Notes: generated by a model not told the origin, from the sequence alone. Positions 27,480 through 35,811 are shown, numbered from the stretch's first letter. The stretch: DNA of 64,000 bases from an uncultured Clostridia bacterium (GCA_934168365.1 CAKPNJ010000002.1:62001-126000), one strand, 5' to 3'. Numbers and translations: made by a program.

Positions 27480-28244
27480 ATGGCATTAATAAAATGTCCT
27501 GAATGTGGCAACCAAATAAGTGATAAAGCTGAGAGTTGCCCAAAATGTGGTTATGAGTTAAATAAAAAGGAAACTCCTACCACCTCTGATAATAAGGTAG
27601 CCAGTTCCTTTATGAATAAAGGTAATATTAAATATATACTAATAATATTAGCTATAATTGTAGCTGGTTTCTTGTTTTTTAATCAAAATAATAACAATAC
27701 TGGAACAGGTACAGGTGGCACTGGTACAGGAGGAACTGGAACTGGTGGTACTGGTACTGGTACTGGGCAGCCTACTACTCCATCAACTGATTATGGTTAT
27801 ACGGTGTACAATGATCCTTACCTTGGAATATCTTTTGAAATGCCTGGTACTTATAAAGTTGCTACAGACAAAGAAGGATATATTTATGTAGGTAGAAATA
27901 TAGATAGTCAAGGTGCTTTAATTCCATATATAATTATTGGCAGATATGACAAATATACTAGCGAAGTACAATTTTTAAATGATTTTACAACTTATATGAA
28001 AAAACAATATAGTGATTTGAAAGTTACTATTGATTTACTTTCTGGCACTATTGGAAATAAAACAGTTTATGGATTAGCATATAATTATACTTCAAGTGGT
28101 CACTTAGTAGTTGATAATAGATATGCTATTTTAGTTAACGGCAAAGTATATATGGTAGGTTCTAAAGAAGAAAATACAAATTCAACTGAAATCAATAATG
28201 TAGTAACTCATATTTTATCAACTTTAACAGAAAGGGGGTCATAA
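27480..28244 (+). CDS. Zinc-ribbon membrane protein with PsbP-like C-terminal domain
   Basis: This 254-aa protein begins with a zinc ribbon (CPEC at ~6-9 and CPKC at ~23-26), then a charged linker and a membrane helix (~residues 52-68). A striking Gly-Thr repeat linker (GTGTGGTGTGG pattern, ~78-100) follows, then an outside domain (~110-254) that resembles the PsbP-like/DUF1795 fold. The start is the ATG at 27480 after AAAGGGTGATGTT; the earlier ATG lacks a ribosome binding site. The next gene starts 4 nt after its stop and begins with nearly the same zinc ribbon, so the two form an operon and share a domain by duplication. Confidence 0.75.
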   Translation: MALIKCPECGNQISDKAESCPKCGYELNKKETPTTSDNKVASSFMNKGNIKYILIILAIIVAGFLFFNQNNNNTGTGTGGTGTGGTGTGGTGTGTGQPTTPSTDYGYTVYNDPYLGISFEMPGTYKVATDKEGYIYVGRNIDSQGALIPYIIIGRYDKYTSEVQFLNDFTTYMKKQYSDLKVTIDLLSGTIGNKTVYGLAYNYTSSGHLVVDNRYAILVNGKVYMVGSKEENTNSTEINNVVTHILSTLTERGS

Positions 28245-28247
28245 AAT

Positions 28248-29408
28248 ATGGCTTTAATAAAATGTGAAGAATGTGGAGAAAGCATATCTTCTAGTGCTAA
28301 GGTTTGTCCACACTGTGGTGTAAAAATCAATTTACAAACTTGTCCTGAATGTGGTGCTAAATTAAATGGAGATGAAACTAATTGTCCTGAATGTGGCTAC
28401 CCTGTTGGTAAGAAAAATGCTACAAATATAATAACTGAAAACTTAGATAAGATAACAGGTGCTCAATCTAAAAGCTATGTAAAATTCAAAGATTTATTTA
28501 AAAACACTTTCAAAAAACATACTGAAGAAGATTTGGATGAAGTTTTTGTTTGTGGTTCAGATAAAACTACTCCAGATGTTAAAGATATTAACCCAAAGAA
28601 TGCAAGTGCATGGGTATATTTTAAAATATTTGTATTTTTCATAATTGCATATATCCCTACTCGTATAGGATTTATAGATTATGGAAATACCAACTTCTTA
28701 CCACTTATGATAATATTAGCAGCTTTTGCTGTTCCAGTAACTGTACTTATGTTTTTCTTTGAAATCAACTTATTTAGAAACATACCTTTTTACAAGGTAA
28801 TAAAATACTTTGTACTTGGTGGAGCATTATCACTAATATTAGCTATATTATATTTTACATTACCATATTTTGAAACAAATGCTACTGTTCAAACTTATGA
28901 AGGGGCTTTATTGATTGGCTTAGTTGAAGAAGTTGCAAAAGCTGTTATAGTTGCTATTTTCTTATTTAAAAGTAAAAAGAGCAATTATATATTAAACGGA
29001 TTATTAATTGGTGCCGCTGTTGGTGCAGGATTTGCAGCATTTGAAACAGCTGGATATATTTTAAGATATGGCCTAAACGGTGGTTTACAAACAATGTTAG
29101 AGATTATAAAATTACGTGGTTTCTTAGCTCCTGGTGGTCATGTTGCTTGGGCAGCTATAGAAGGTGCAGCATTGATGTATGTTAAAGGATTTGAGAAATT
29201 AGATAAAAAACATCTAAATGATAAAAGATTTTTATTGATTTGTTTAATTCCTGTTGTATTACATGGTATATGGGATATGCCTATTCAAGCTCCTTATTAC
29301 TTAGTTCAAATTGCTATGACTATTTTAGCTTGGCTTGTAATAATTTATTTTATAAACTTAGGATTAAAACAAATTGATGATGCCAAGAAATTAGAGATAG
29401 AAAAATAA
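28248..29408 (+). CDS. PrsW-family intramembrane metalloprotease with N-terminal zinc ribbons
   Basis: PrsW of Bacillus makes the first cut in anti-sigma factor RsiW. This 386-aa protein has two N-terminal zinc ribbons (CEEC/CPHC and CPEC/CPEC, residues ~6-50), about eight membrane segments, and the protease motifs: GLVEEVAKA (EExxK, ~223-231), FETAGYILRY, GHVAWAAIEG and the late HGIWD. The catalytic metal site therefore looks intact. The zinc ribbons are an addition relative to Bacillus PrsW. No anti-sigma factor is nearby. It is co-transcribed with the zinc-ribbon/PsbP-like protein, which might be its substrate or partner (inference). Confidence 0.87.
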   Translation: MALIKCEECGESISSSAKVCPHCGVKINLQTCPECGAKLNGDETNCPECGYPVGKKNATNIITENLDKITGAQSKSYVKFKDLFKNTFKKHTEEDLDEVFVCGSDKTTPDVKDINPKNASAWVYFKIFVFFIIAYIPTRIGFIDYGNTNFLPLMIILAAFAVPVTVLMFFFEINLFRNIPFYKVIKYFVLGGALSLILAILYFTLPYFETNATVQTYEGALLIGLVEEVAKAVIVAIFLFKSKKSNYILNGLLIGAAVGAGFAAFETAGYILRYGLNGGLQTMLEIIKLRGFLAPGGHVAWAAIEGAALMYVKGFEKLDKKHLNDKRFLLICLIPVVLHGIWDMPIQAPYYLVQIAMTILAWLVIIYFINLGLKQIDDAKKLEIEK

Positions 29409-29513
29409 AATAAAATACTTGATATTTTGCAGTATTTAATATATAATACTTTTCATAGTATCATTGTATACTTATATTAACATTCTATGTAGTAATTTAA
29501 AGGAGGAACTAGT

Positions 29514-29768
29514 ATGGAACAACGAATCGTAAAGCCCTTTACAATGTGGAGACACTTTAAAGGTGCTAGATCATTTGTAATCACAGTAGCTGAACATAGC
29601 GAAACCGGTGAGAAATTAGTTGTTTATCGTTGTATGGACAACAATGGCCAAACCAATCATAAGGATGGCATTTATGCTAGACCTTTAGAAATGTTTTTAT
29701 CTGAGGTTGATCATGAGAAATATCCTGATGTAACTCAGAAATATCGTTTCGAAGAGATTATAGACTAG
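29514..29768 (+). CDS. DUF1653 domain protein
   Basis: This 84-aa protein matches DUF1653 across its length: the MWRHFKGARSFVITVAEHSETGE start with the conserved RHFKG, the E-x-L-V-V-Y strand, then YARPLEMFLSEVDHEKYPD and QKYRFE. Function is unknown; it is a compact single-domain protein widespread in Firmicutes and proteobacteria. It has a good ribosome binding site (AAAGGAGGAACTAGT) and its own terminator. Confidence 0.88.
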   Translation: MEQRIVKPFTMWRHFKGARSFVITVAEHSETGEKLVVYRCMDNNGQTNHKDGIYARPLEMFLSEVDHEKYPDVTQKYRFEEIID

Positions 29769-29771
29769 AAT

Positions 29772-29799
29772 AAAAATCCTCCATTTTGGAGGATTTTTT
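29772..29799 (+). terminator. Terminator of the DUF1653 gene
   Basis: A stem of AAAATCCTCC / GGAGGATTTT with a short T-rich loop is followed by a U tract. The GGAGGATTT arm is nearly repeated in the next hairpin (29823-29865), which contains a ribosome binding site. Confidence 0.85.
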
Positions 29800-29822
29800 A
29801 AATTAACAAAATATTGTTGACT

Positions 29823-29865
29823 AAATCCTCCTTCTTGGGTAAAATATATCTAGAAGGAGGGATTT
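29823..29865 (+). promoter_or_regulatory. Hairpin sequestering the ribosome binding site of the DUF4358 gene
   Basis: AAATCCTCCTTCT (29823-29835) can pair with AGAAGGAGGGATTT (29852-29865), 13 bp with one bulged G. The right arm contains the AAGGAGG Shine-Dalgarno site of the TTG-start gene at 29868, so translation would be blocked when folded. Confidence 0.6.
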
Positions 29866-29867
29866 TT

Positions 29868-30434
29868 TTGAAAAAGAGTTCAATTATTATTTTAATTATT
29901 GCTATTTTAGTTATTATAGCTGGTGTTGCAATTTATATGATAACTAACCAAAATTCTACTAATAACTCTTCTATTAATTTGAAGACTATGATTGATACAA
30001 TTTATAAAAACTCAAATGTTGAATTGCCATCATTAGAAACTCAAAAAATTGGTTTGTCTGATAATAATGTTGTTTCTTCATATACATTTTTATCAAATAA
30101 TGATAATGTTGAAGAATTAGTAGTATCTGAACCTGTAATGAGTTCTCAAGCATACTCATTAGTTGCTATAAAACTAAAAAATAATGCAAATATCGAACAA
30201 GTTAAACAAGAAATTTATGACAATGTAGATATGAATAAATGGATTTGTGTATCTGCTGAAAAGTTCTATATTACAAATCACAATAATGTAATATTCTATG
30301 TAATGTCATATGAAGATTGGGCAAAACCAGTTTATGATTCATTTAAAAAATACGTAAATAACGAAGTTGGAAAAGAATTAGAAAAATCAGAAAATTCTAA
30401 TTATGAACTTCCACCTGAAATGATAGTACAATAA
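29868..30434 (+). CDS. DUF4358 membrane-anchored protein (TTG start)
   Basis: This 188-aa protein has an N-terminal membrane anchor (residues ~5-23), a short Asn/Ser linker and a DUF4358-like domain (~35-188). Recognisable pieces are SQAYSLVAIKLKNNANIEQVK, the NMNKWICVSAEKFYI region and a short C-terminal tail. No lipobox cysteine is present. The start is TTG, 7 nt after AAGGAGG; an ATG 18 codons upstream has no ribosome binding site and lies within the hairpin region. Function unknown. It is followed immediately by palindrome copy 3, which probably also serves as its terminator. Confidence 0.75.
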   Translation: MKKSSIIILIIAILVIIAGVAIYMITNQNSTNNSSINLKTMIDTIYKNSNVELPSLETQKIGLSDNNVVSSYTFLSNNDNVEELVVSEPVMSSQAYSLVAIKLKNNANIEQVKQEIYDNVDMNKWICVSAEKFYITNHNNVIFYVMSYEDWAKPVYDSFKKYVNNEVGKELEKSENSNYELPPEMIVQ

Positions 30435-30436
30435 TC

Positions 30437-30523
30437 AAAAGTGTGCCATTGGGGACGGAGAATATTGGCACGTTAAGAATTTTAAAACGTGCCAATATTC
30501 TCCGTCCCCAATGGCACACTTTT
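30437..30523. repeat. GGGGACGG palindrome, copy 3 (shorter variant)
   Basis: Perfect 38-bp arms (30437-30474 and 30486-30523) surround an 11-nt loop. The arm reads GTGTGCCATTGGGGACGGAG and continues to TTGGCACG, so it has the GGGGACGG core of copies 1 and 2 but different flanks. GTGCCA and TGGCAC within one arm also pair. TTTTT at the right end makes it a plausible terminator for the upstream gene. Confidence 0.9.
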
Positions 30524-30547
30524 TAACTTTCTGAAAGGATTATAGTT

Positions 30548-31939
30548 ATGGTTTTTACAAGTATTAGCTTTATATACTACTTTCTTCCCATAGTATTAGC
30601 GGTATATTTTATATTGCCTAATAAATTTAAAAATATGGTTCTTCTCCTTTCTTCTATATTATTTTATTTTTATGGAGAACCTAAATATATATTATTGATG
30701 ATTATAGAAATAGCTATTGCCTATTTCTCTGCATTATTGATTGACAAGCATAAAAATAAAGGCATTTTAGCTTTATCAATATTTATACATATTTTATTTT
30801 TGTGTATATTTAAATATCTAACTTTTATTACAGAAAATATAAATAGCATATTTAATATTGATATTCCATTACTAAATTTAGTATTACCAATAGGAATATC
30901 ATTTTACACATTTCAAATAATCAGTTATGAAGTTGATGTATTTAACAAAAAAGTATCTGCTCAAAAGAACTTTTTTAAATTTGCAACTTATGTATTTTTC
31001 TTCCCTCAGCTTATAGCTGGTCCTATAGTAAGGTATGACTCTATTGCTAATGAGCTAGACAGCAGAAAGCATACATTTGAAAACTTTGCTTATGGTGCTA
31101 ATAGATTCACCATAGGACTTGCTAAAAAAGTAATAATAGCAAATAGCCTAGGGGAATTGTGTAATGTATTTTCTTCAATACCTGATAAAAGTGTTTTATT
31201 TTATTGGATTTTCGCAATTAGTTATATGTTACAAATATATTTTGACTTTTCTGGCTATTCAGATATAGCAATAGGATTAGGAAGAATTTTCGGTTTTCAT
31301 TTTCCAGAGAATTTTGATTACCCATACACTGCAAAAACTATAACTGAATTTTGGAGAAAATGGCATATGACTTTAAGTTCATGGTTTAGAGACTATGTAT
31401 ACATTCCTCTAGGTGGAAATAGACGTGGAGTAAAAATTCAAATAAGAAACATCTTAATTGTTTGGGCTTTAACTGGTCTATGGCATGGTGCAAGTTGGAA
31501 TTTTGTTTTGTGGGGCTCATTATTTGGTGTTATACTAATTTTAGAAAAATTTGTATTTAATAAACTTCTTGAAAAGTCACCAAATATTATAAAAAGAATT
31601 TATACTTTATTTATTGTTATGATTAGTTTTGTTATATTCCAGTCAACAGATATGAGTCAAATTGGAGTAATAATTAAAGGATTATTTGGACTTAATAATG
31701 AAGCTTTAATAAATGCTACTACACTTTACTACTTAAAAGGTTATGCTGTAATTATTATTTTAGGAATAATAGGCTCTACCCCATTATTACGTAATTTGGT
31801 GAACAAATTAAGCTGTAATTCAAAATGGAACAAAATTATAAATATTTTACAACCTATTTACATGATTTTATTATTAGGTATTGTAACAATATTTTTAGTA
31901 GATAATTCATACAATCCATTTTTATATTTTAGGTTTTAG
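30548..31939 (+). CDS. MBOAT-family O-acyltransferase (AlgI-like)
   Basis: This is a 463-aa polytopic membrane acyltransferase that moves acetyl (or acyl) groups across the membrane to a surface polysaccharide. Family features are FYFYGEPKYILLM, FFPQLIAGPIVRY, the conserved WRKWHMTLSSWFRDYVYIPLGGNRRG block with its catalytic-region histidine (~residue 278), and GLWHGASWNFVLWG with the essential His (~residue 317). The downstream DHHW protein is the usual extracellular partner. The ATG follows GAAAGGATTATAGTT. Its polymer substrate is not evident from neighbours. Confidence 0.9.
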   Translation: MVFTSISFIYYFLPIVLAVYFILPNKFKNMVLLLSSILFYFYGEPKYILLMIIEIAIAYFSALLIDKHKNKGILALSIFIHILFLCIFKYLTFITENINSIFNIDIPLLNLVLPIGISFYTFQIISYEVDVFNKKVSAQKNFFKFATYVFFFPQLIAGPIVRYDSIANELDSRKHTFENFAYGANRFTIGLAKKVIIANSLGELCNVFSSIPDKSVLFYWIFAISYMLQIYFDFSGYSDIAIGLGRIFGFHFPENFDYPYTAKTITEFWRKWHMTLSSWFRDYVYIPLGGNRRGVKIQIRNILIVWALTGLWHGASWNFVLWGSLFGVILILEKFVFNKLLEKSPNIIKRIYTLFIVMISFVIFQSTDMSQIGVIIKGLFGLNNEALINATTLYYLKGYAVIIILGIIGSTPLLRNLVNKLSCNSKWNKIINILQPIYMILLLGIVTIFLVDNSYNPFLYFRF

Positions 31940-31949
31940 AAGGTGAAAT

Positions 31950-33029
31950 ATGAGTAATAAATTAAAAAATATAATTGTATCTGTTTTATTTTTAACAATA
32001 TTACTATTAGTATTTGTTTTAAATATATTAAAACCAGATACAGAAATATCTATTGCTGAAAGACGTAAGCTCGAGCAGTTTCCAAGTTTTACATTTCACA
32101 ATTTATTTAATGGTACATTTTTTAGTAAATTTGATACCTATGTAAATGATCAATTTATTAGTAGAGATAATTTTAGAACTGCCAAAGCTCAGCTAGACTT
32201 AACTTTCAAAGGGAACTATCATAACATTTATATTAAAAACGATTATTTAGTTGAGCAGACCTATCCTCTTTCTTATGCTTCTGTGACAAATTTAACAAAA
32301 AAAATAACAGATATAAAAAATAATTATTTAGTCAATAATAAAATATATTTTTCAATTGTTCCAGATAAAAATTATTTTGTGAATAATAATAATTTAAAAA
32401 TGGATTATGATTTGCTTGAAAGCAAAATGAAAGAAAATTTAGATTTTGCCACATATATAAAGATATTAGGCAAATTAGATTTAACTGACTATTATAAAAC
32501 TGATAGCCATTGGAAACAAGAAAACATCCAAAAGATTGCTGATGAGCTCTTAAAAGGTATGAACAATTATTCAAGTTCTAGTTATAATGTTGAGAATATT
32601 GCAAAGTTTAAAGGTACTTATGCTTATCGAGTACCTGTAAATACTGACTTTGATGAAATAAATATAATGACTAACGACATATTAAAAAATGCCAGAGTAT
32701 TTAATTATACAACTAATGCTTATACTAATGTGTATGATTTAAGTAAAAAAGATTCATTGGACAAGTATGATATATATTTGTCTGGTGCTACTCCCCTTTT
32801 AACTATTTATAACGATAAAAATACTAGTGGAAAGGAATTGATAATTTTTAGAGACTCGTATGGAAGTAGTTTAGCACCTTTGCTATTAAATTCTTATAGT
32901 AAAATAACTCTAGTAGATACTAGATACATCTCACCTGCAATATTAGGAAATTACATTGATTTTAGTAATAAAGATGTGTTATTCATATACAGTATTTCAA
33001 TAATAAATAATAGTTATTCTTTAAAATAA
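31950..33029 (+). CDS. DHHW/AlgX-like extracellular acetyltransfer protein
   Basis: This 359-aa protein has an N-terminal membrane anchor (~residues 8-28) and an extracellular SGNH-hydrolase-like domain. The DHHW-type motif appears as YYKTDSHW (~residues 173-180, the second residue of the usual DHHW replaced by Ser) and the catalytic Ser lies in FRDSYGSSL (~300-308). Such proteins complete the O-acetyl transfer begun by the MBOAT partner. It starts 10 nt after the MBOAT stop with AGAAGGTGAAAT upstream, so the two form an operon. Confidence 0.85.
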   Translation: MSNKLKNIIVSVLFLTILLLVFVLNILKPDTEISIAERRKLEQFPSFTFHNLFNGTFFSKFDTYVNDQFISRDNFRTAKAQLDLTFKGNYHNIYIKNDYLVEQTYPLSYASVTNLTKKITDIKNNYLVNNKIYFSIVPDKNYFVNNNNLKMDYDLLESKMKENLDFATYIKILGKLDLTDYYKTDSHWKQENIQKIADELLKGMNNYSSSSYNVENIAKFKGTYAYRVPVNTDFDEINIMTNDILKNARVFNYTTNAYTNVYDLSKKDSLDKYDIYLSGATPLLTIYNDKNTSGKELIIFRDSYGSSLAPLLLNSYSKITLVDTRYISPAILGNYIDFSNKDVLFIYSISIINNSYSLK

Positions 33030-33050
33030 GCAATATTTGGAGGTAAAATC

Positions 33051-33704
33051 ATGTCAAAAGAACAAAATGTAATAAATTATTATGTTATATGCAATAGACT
33101 AAAAAATGTTATTAGAACAGGTTGGAAAAGTTGGAATGTTAAAAGAGAAAGAATTGAAAGCGTTGCAGAACATATATATGGAGTTCAAATGTTGGCTATT
33201 GCTATGAAATCAGAGTATCAATATGACGTTGATATTATGAAAGTTATATTTATGTTGGCCATTCATGAGCTTGGTGAAACTATTATTGGAGATTTAACAC
33301 AATTCCAAATTTCTAACAACGAAAAAGTAAATATAGAACATGAAGCTGTTCATAAAATTTTAGATGGGTTAGTTGATGGAAACCAAATTGAAGAATTATT
33401 TTTAGAATTTGATTCTCACAATACTAAGGAAGCAATATTTGCATATCAATGTGACAAATTAGAATGTGATTTACAATGCAAATTGTATGACGAGGAAGGC
33501 TGTGTCGATCTAAACAAACAAGAAGGAAATGATATTATGAACAATTCTATAGTTCACGAATTACTTAATAATGGAACTTCATGGTCAAATATGTGGCTTC
33601 AATACGGCCAACTAGTTTATCCATATGATGAAAATTTTAAAGCCGTATCAAACTATGCCATGAATAATAAGCTTACAAATATAAAAACGACGGATGACCA
33701 GTAG
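33051..33704 (+). CDS. HD-domain nucleotidase (YfbR-like)
   Basis: This 217-aa cytoplasmic HD phosphohydrolase resembles 5'-deoxynucleotidases. Metal ligands are visible in ESVAEHIYGVQ (first His, ~residue 37), the HE pair in LAIHELGET (~residues 72-73, Glu where Asp is usual) and the distal Asp in YQCDKLECD (~residue 140). The replacement of the HD Asp by Glu fits the COG1896-like subgroup. Substrate is unassigned. The ATG follows TTTGGAGGTAAAATC and the stop lies inside the terminator stem. Confidence 0.82.
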   Translation: MSKEQNVINYYVICNRLKNVIRTGWKSWNVKRERIESVAEHIYGVQMLAIAMKSEYQYDVDIMKVIFMLAIHELGETIIGDLTQFQISNNEKVNIEHEAVHKILDGLVDGNQIEELFLEFDSHNTKEAIFAYQCDKLECDLQCKLYDEEGCVDLNKQEGNDIMNNSIVHELLNNGTSWSNMWLQYGQLVYPYDENFKAVSNYAMNNKLTNIKTTDDQ

Positions 33705-33719
33705 TAAATTACTGGTCAT
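33694..33719 (+). terminator. Terminator of the 33051-33704 gene
   Basis: A 10-bp perfect stem (ATGACCAGTA / TACTGGTCAT) with a 6-nt loop is followed by TCTCTATTTCTTT. It contains the stop codon. Confidence 0.75.
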
Positions 33720-33754
33720 TCTCTATTTCTTTGAGATTAAAAAAATTATGCAAT

Positions 33755-33783
33755 TTGACTTTTTAGCAAGAATTTGGTACACT
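33755..33783 (+). promoter_or_regulatory. Promoter of the 33898 gene
   Basis: TTGACT (33755-33760) and TACACT (33778-33783) are spaced 17 nt apart. The expected start near 33790 leaves a ~107-nt leader. Confidence 0.55.
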
Positions 33784-33808
33784 ATAGGTATATTTGAAGT
33801 ATAATTCT

Positions 33809-33868
33809 AGCCAACTTCAGATTATACCAATTAATTTGGAAATCTGGAGAGTGGCTACCTCCAGATTT
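33809..33868 (+). promoter_or_regulatory. Leader with mutually exclusive hairpins (regulatory RNA candidate)
   Basis: Fold A pairs TAGCCA (33809-33814) with TGGCTA (33852-33857) and, inside, CAGATT with AATCTG and CCAA with TTGG. Fold B pairs AAATCTGGAG (33840-33849) with CTCCAGATTT (33859-33868). The two folds share bases and cannot coexist. Fold B ends 20 nt before the AGGAGG site. I recognise no known riboswitch class. Confidence 0.5.
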
Positions 33869-33897
33869 CTACTGTGAAAGAAAAAAGGAGGAAATTT

Positions 33898-34533
33898 ATG
33901 AAAATTTTTTTATTGGTGCTTGCACTTGCCCTAAATTTTATAATTTCATGGGCAAACGCAAAATATGTTGGCCAATACTGGTCTGAATCTAAGGAAATAG
34001 GAGGCAGCTTTAGAACCTATATCATAGTTGGATATATCATGGCAATAGCCGGATTCACTATGGTATATGGTTATATTCTTTTGCTTGTTTCCCCCATTTT
34101 CTTACAAATGGCAAAAGTAGACCAAGAAACTATCCTGATGTTTGAACAATTATCAGCAGACTTGATTTACATCTTTTGTGTTATAACTATGATTCCTACA
34201 GGTTTTTATATCTGGATTCGTAGCTTAAAGAATTTCTGGGAACGGAAAACTTTATCTAGTGGCTTAACTGCTGGTTGGAATTCTTATGCTCAAATTCATA
34301 ACACAATAAGTGTAGCTCGAAATGCACCAAGTGCTTTAGGAAGAATAACAAAGGCACTTTTTGGAGGAAAGAGCAAGAAAAAGGATAATACTATAATTGT
34401 ACTTTGTGCGATATTTGTCCTTATTCTTGCAATATTTGGAGGATATTTTACAGCATCTGCTATTATGAAAAAAGCAGACCGTGAATACGATATGTTCACC
34501 GACCTTCAAAAAAGAAATCCTGAAGCTTACTAA
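33898..34533 (+). CDS. Polytopic membrane protein of unknown function
   Basis: This 211-aa protein has membrane segments near residues ~1-18, ~37-62, ~78-100 and ~165-187. A soluble basic stretch (~105-160) contains FWERKTLSSGLTAGWNSYAQ. It is not a family I can name. The ATG at 33898 follows AAAAGGAGGAAATTT; an upstream ATG is less well placed. Codon use seems slightly different from neighbours (more C/G at third positions, and the only in-frame CGG outside frameshift sites, at 34243-34245). Together with the separate promoter and leader this may indicate transfer; that part is inference. Confidence 0.7.
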   Translation: MKIFLLVLALALNFIISWANAKYVGQYWSESKEIGGSFRTYIIVGYIMAIAGFTMVYGYILLLVSPIFLQMAKVDQETILMFEQLSADLIYIFCVITMIPTGFYIWIRSLKNFWERKTLSSGLTAGWNSYAQIHNTISVARNAPSALGRITKALFGGKSKKKDNTIIVLCAIFVLILAIFGGYFTASAIMKKADREYDMFTDLQKRNPEAY

Positions 34534-34542
34534 TTTTCAGAA

Positions 34543-34583
34543 GAAAAAGACTAAGAAATGTGATACATTCCTTGGTCTTTTTC
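34543..34583 (+). terminator. Terminator of the 33898 gene
   Basis: Stem GAAAAAGAC / GTCTTTTTC, extended inside by ATGT/ACAT pairing, is followed by CAAATTATGTT. The U tract lies within the 3' arm. Confidence 0.6.
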
Positions 34584-34688
34584 CAAATTATGTTTATATC
34601 CCCTCAATAAAATAATCCATATCTATTTCAAAAAATATCAAAATATGTTATTATTATATTGTTGAAATATATAAATGGAGGAAAATAA

Positions 34689-35249
34689 ATGGCAAGTTCA
34701 GCAATTCATTTAGCTATTGCTAAAAAGTTTTTTGAAAAAAACAATATATCAAATTATGAAAAATTTATAGCTGGTAACTTGTACCCAGATGCTTCAGATA
34801 ACAAAGATCAAACTCATTATACTGATATGAATAGAGGAAATGATAATATCAGTCACGTACAGGGTAAAGTTAATTTATACTCATTTTTAAAGGATAGAAA
34901 TGAACTAGATGATTTTGAATTAGGCTGGTTTTTACACTTAGTTACTGATTATTTGTTTTTTGAAGAATGTTTTAGTAAACAATATCTATTAGAAAATAGT
35001 TATAAAAAGTTTTGTGAAGATTTATATTTTGCTTATAATTGCTTAAATACATATATATCAGATAAATATAATATAAGTAAAGAAGATTATAATAGTTATC
35101 CTAGTGAATATCATCCCGGTTCCGAATACAAGAATTGTATATTGACTAAAGAGATGATAGATAAATTTATTGAAAGAGTTAGTTCGATTAATATAAATGA
35201 ATATATCAAATTGATTAGAATTACTAAGGCAAATGTAAAGCCTAATTAA
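34689..35249 (+). CDS. Zinc-dependent phospholipase C-like family protein
   Basis: This 186-aa soluble protein has the pattern of the short phospholipase C/nuclease-fold proteins found in Firmicutes. It has an N-terminal SSAIHLAIAKKF with His-6-type ligand, GNLYPDASDNKDQTHY (Asp and His ligands), then GWFLHLVTDYLFFEE with an HxxxD pair. Spacing of His and Asp residues supports a metal site. No signal peptide is present, so it acts in the cytoplasm. Substrate is unknown and the family name describes the fold only. The start follows AATGGAGGAAAATAA. The NUDIX gene follows 26 nt later. Confidence 0.68.
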   Translation: MASSAIHLAIAKKFFEKNNISNYEKFIAGNLYPDASDNKDQTHYTDMNRGNDNISHVQGKVNLYSFLKDRNELDDFELGWFLHLVTDYLFFEECFSKQYLLENSYKKFCEDLYFAYNCLNTYISDKYNISKEDYNSYPSEYHPGSEYKNCILTKEMIDKFIERVSSININEYIKLIRITKANVKPN

Positions 35250-35275
35250 TTAATAGATGAATGGAAAATTAAATT

Positions 35276-35788
35276 ATGGATAGTAAAAAAAATTATATAA
35301 AATTTTTAAGAGAATATGTAGGTCATGAACCAATATTAACCGCTGGTGTTGGTTTATTTGTTTTTAATGAAAATAAGCAGGTTCTTATGCAACTTAGAAC
35401 AGATTATAATAAATGGGGATTTCTTGGTGGAGCAATGGAATTGGGTGAAAGTTTTGAAGAAACAGCAAAACGCGAACTAAAAGAAGAAACTAATTTAGAT
35501 ATTGTCGATTTAACAATGGTCAAAGTATTGTCTGGTAAAGATACTTACAGAGAATATCCAAATGGTGACAAATTATATGATATTACAGCCATTTTTGTCG
35601 TTACAAATTATAGAGGAGATTTAAAGGTAAATGATGAAGAGTCAAAAAAATTAGACTGGTTTAATATTGATGAATTGCCAGAAAATATAACTTTACATAC
35701 AAGAAATTGTCTAGAAAAATATGGTAATATATTAAAAGAAGCTCTGGCAATATATGAAAATTTGCATGTGGATTTAACAATTATTTAA
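35276..35788 (+). CDS. NUDIX hydrolase
   Basis: This 170-aa pyrophosphohydrolase cleaves nucleoside diphosphate-linked compounds. The NUDIX box is complete: GGAMELGESFEETAKRELKE with the following EETNLDI (~residues 52-75), matching GX5EX7REUXEEXGU. It belongs to the group with an N-terminal extension (YIKFLREYVGHEPI). The start codon has only weak complementarity upstream. It shares a strand and short gap with the phospholipase-like gene. Substrate cannot be predicted. Confidence 0.88.
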   Translation: MDSKKNYIKFLREYVGHEPILTAGVGLFVFNENKQVLMQLRTDYNKWGFLGGAMELGESFEETAKRELKEETNLDIVDLTMVKVLSGKDTYREYPNGDKLYDITAIFVVTNYRGDLKVNDEESKKLDWFNIDELPENITLHTRNCLEKYGNILKEALAIYENLHVDLTII

Positions 35789-35811
35789 TAAAACTTCTTA
35801 ATGTAAAAATA

